From CAYSHJ01 sp964589725 (lineage in GTDB: Bacteria > Planctomycetota > Planctomycetia > Planctomycetales > Planctomycetaceae), in contig CAZPUJ010000293.1 in assembly GCA_964589725.1 (NCBI GenBank), positions 1 through 6,136 on the forward strand: DNA of 6,136 nucleotides, written 5' to 3'. Shown here piece after piece: positions 5,601 through 6,136 of this stretch (position 1 is the stretch's first letter; each line of letters begins with the position of its first letter). Made by a program: the position numbers and the translations under genes. The notes beneath the pieces were generated by a model that saw only the letters and a list, made by a program, of their open reading frames with translations, was not told where the DNA came from and did no database searches.

Positions 5601-5789
5601 TCATCGCGGTGCTGAACTGAAGCGAGGGGTCAGCGACTGTCTTGAAAACCAAGTGGGGGCCGTCGCGGTTTTCCAAGTTTGTTGTTTTCGGATCATGGCG
5701 TTGAGGATGGTGAGTAACTTTCGGAGACAGGCGATGAGCGCCACTTTTTTCCTTTTACCGTCGGCCAGAAGACTTTGATAATAGTTCTT
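5601..5789 (-). pseudogene. IS110-family transposase, C-terminal remnant
   Basis: Read on the minus strand, NYYQSLLADGKRKKVALIAC followed by LRKLLTILNAMIRKQQTW is the near-terminal signature of IS110-family transposases (the C-terminal Transposase_20 region). Only about 40 recognisable residues remain (5667-5789), followed by an unconserved tail to TGA at 5601-5603. Upstream in the same frame the sequence stops resembling a transposase: the N-terminal RuvC-like DEDD domain and the catalytic-serine part of the C-terminal domain are missing from all frames I read. It cannot be active. The break near 5789 adjoins the duplicated stem-loop sequence, which suggests a deletion or a later insertion replaced the rest of the element. 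Confidence 0.75.
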
Positions 5790-5835
5790 CTGGGTCTGGA
5801 GTGGCTGGCTGAAACTGTCTGTGTTTTTGGGAGAT

Positions 5836-5894
5836 GGATTTTCAAGGCATTGCTCCGATGTCCAATGGAGCCCGAAGGATTTCTCTGGCCGAGA
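5836..5894. repeat. 100-bp-period stem-loop repeat, copy 1
   Basis: The first 35 bases (5836-5870) match 5936-5970 at 30 positions without gaps, and TGGCCGAGA ends both copies. The copy contains the inverted repeat GCTCC (5852-5856) and GGAGC (5867-5871) around a 10-base loop. It lies just beyond the IS110 remnant. I do not recognise the family. Confidence 0.6.
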
Positions 5895-5935
5895 TGTAGT
5901 GGTCACGATGGAATCGGTGACCTGGAAGGCAAAAG

Positions 5936-5995
5936 GGATTTTTCAGGCATGACTCCGATGTCCAATAGAGTCAAAAAGGCTGGCCTTGGCCGAGA
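5936..5995. repeat. 100-bp-period stem-loop repeat, copy 2
   Basis: This copy starts exactly 100 bp after copy 1. Its inverted repeat is TGACTC (5950-5955) and GAGTCA (5968-5973). The loop core CGATGTCCAAT is unchanged. The pair G5852-C5871 of copy 1 is replaced here by A5952-T5971, so pairing is kept despite base changes. Confidence 0.6.
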
Positions 5996-6136
5996 AGTCC
6001 CCGCCAGCGCCTGACACGCCATTGGCGCATCGGAAACCGGGATATCGCTTGGCAGGTTGCTTCCCAGCAGAGCCTGTCGCCGTTTCTCCCGGCTCTGGCA
6101 TTTCATCCAAATTCGACGACCGAAATCCAGCATTGG
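5996..6136. other. Unassigned sequence at the window edge
   Basis: No gene is supported. A minus-strand frame (5903-6133) is open but is rich in Arg/Pro/Ser, runs through a repeat copy, and matches no family I know. A short inverted repeat, GCGCC (6008-6012 region) with GGCGC (6024-6028), is present. With the repeats to its left, this is most likely non-coding or mobile-element-derived DNA. Confidence 0.3.

Noticed and set aside
5903..6133. Minus-strand open frame of 76 codons near the window edge
   Set aside because: It runs through a stem-loop repeat copy, has no recognisable family or hydrophobic pattern, and no good ribosome site was seen.
5790..6136. Search for the rest of the IS110 transposase or a bridge RNA
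   Set aside because: None of the minus-strand frames shows the DEDD domain or catalytic-serine region, and without an intact element the bridge RNA and its loops cannot be recognised.

Overview
The window reads as chromosomal DNA of a planctomycete. It is GC-rich, gene order is loose with mixed strands, Shine-Dalgarno sites vary in quality, and the protein types are common in that phylum: a prenyltransferase/squalene-oxidase-repeat protein, a twin-arginine lipoprotein binding protein, and a small secreted redoxin with a Cys-rich active site. Palindromic repeats lie in the gaps. The phylum assignment is inference from style and remembered homologues; no rRNA marker is present.

Layout. 1-339 (+) is the 3' end of a terpene-cyclase-fold repeat protein. 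It converges, with only 9 bp between stop codons, on 349-1407 (-), an orphan Tat-exported lipoprotein of the type 1 periplasmic sugar-binding family. Upstream on the same strand is a translationally coupled pair: an SRPBCC (START-like) protein (1873-2337) whose stop overlaps the start of a 94-residue two-helix membrane protein (1592-1876). A 280-bp divergent gap (2338-2617) holds two head-to-head stem-loop repeats with covarying stems. miaA (2618-3589, +) makes the tRNA i6A37 modification. Its stop codon lies inside one arm of a 95-bp inverted repeat (3585-3679). hemB (3762-4778, +) makes porphobilinogen for tetrapyrroles. A strong rho-independent terminator (4816-4853) ends the opposing secreted redoxin gene (4885-5478, -).

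The last 650 bp is decayed mobile-element territory. It has the C-terminal tail of an IS110-family transposase on the minus strand (about 5601-5789). Next to it is a stem-loop-bearing sequence present twice with a 100-bp period (5836-5894 and 5936-5995). No intact gene is seen from 5479 to the end.

Apart from the coupled SRPBCC/membrane-protein pair, the genes do not form one pathway: miaA and hemB are unrelated housekeeping genes. No new multi-gene system is evident. The least explained signals are the three palindromic repeat families, two of which show compensatory stem changes between copies, and a possible 34-residue membrane peptide antisense to the hemB start.
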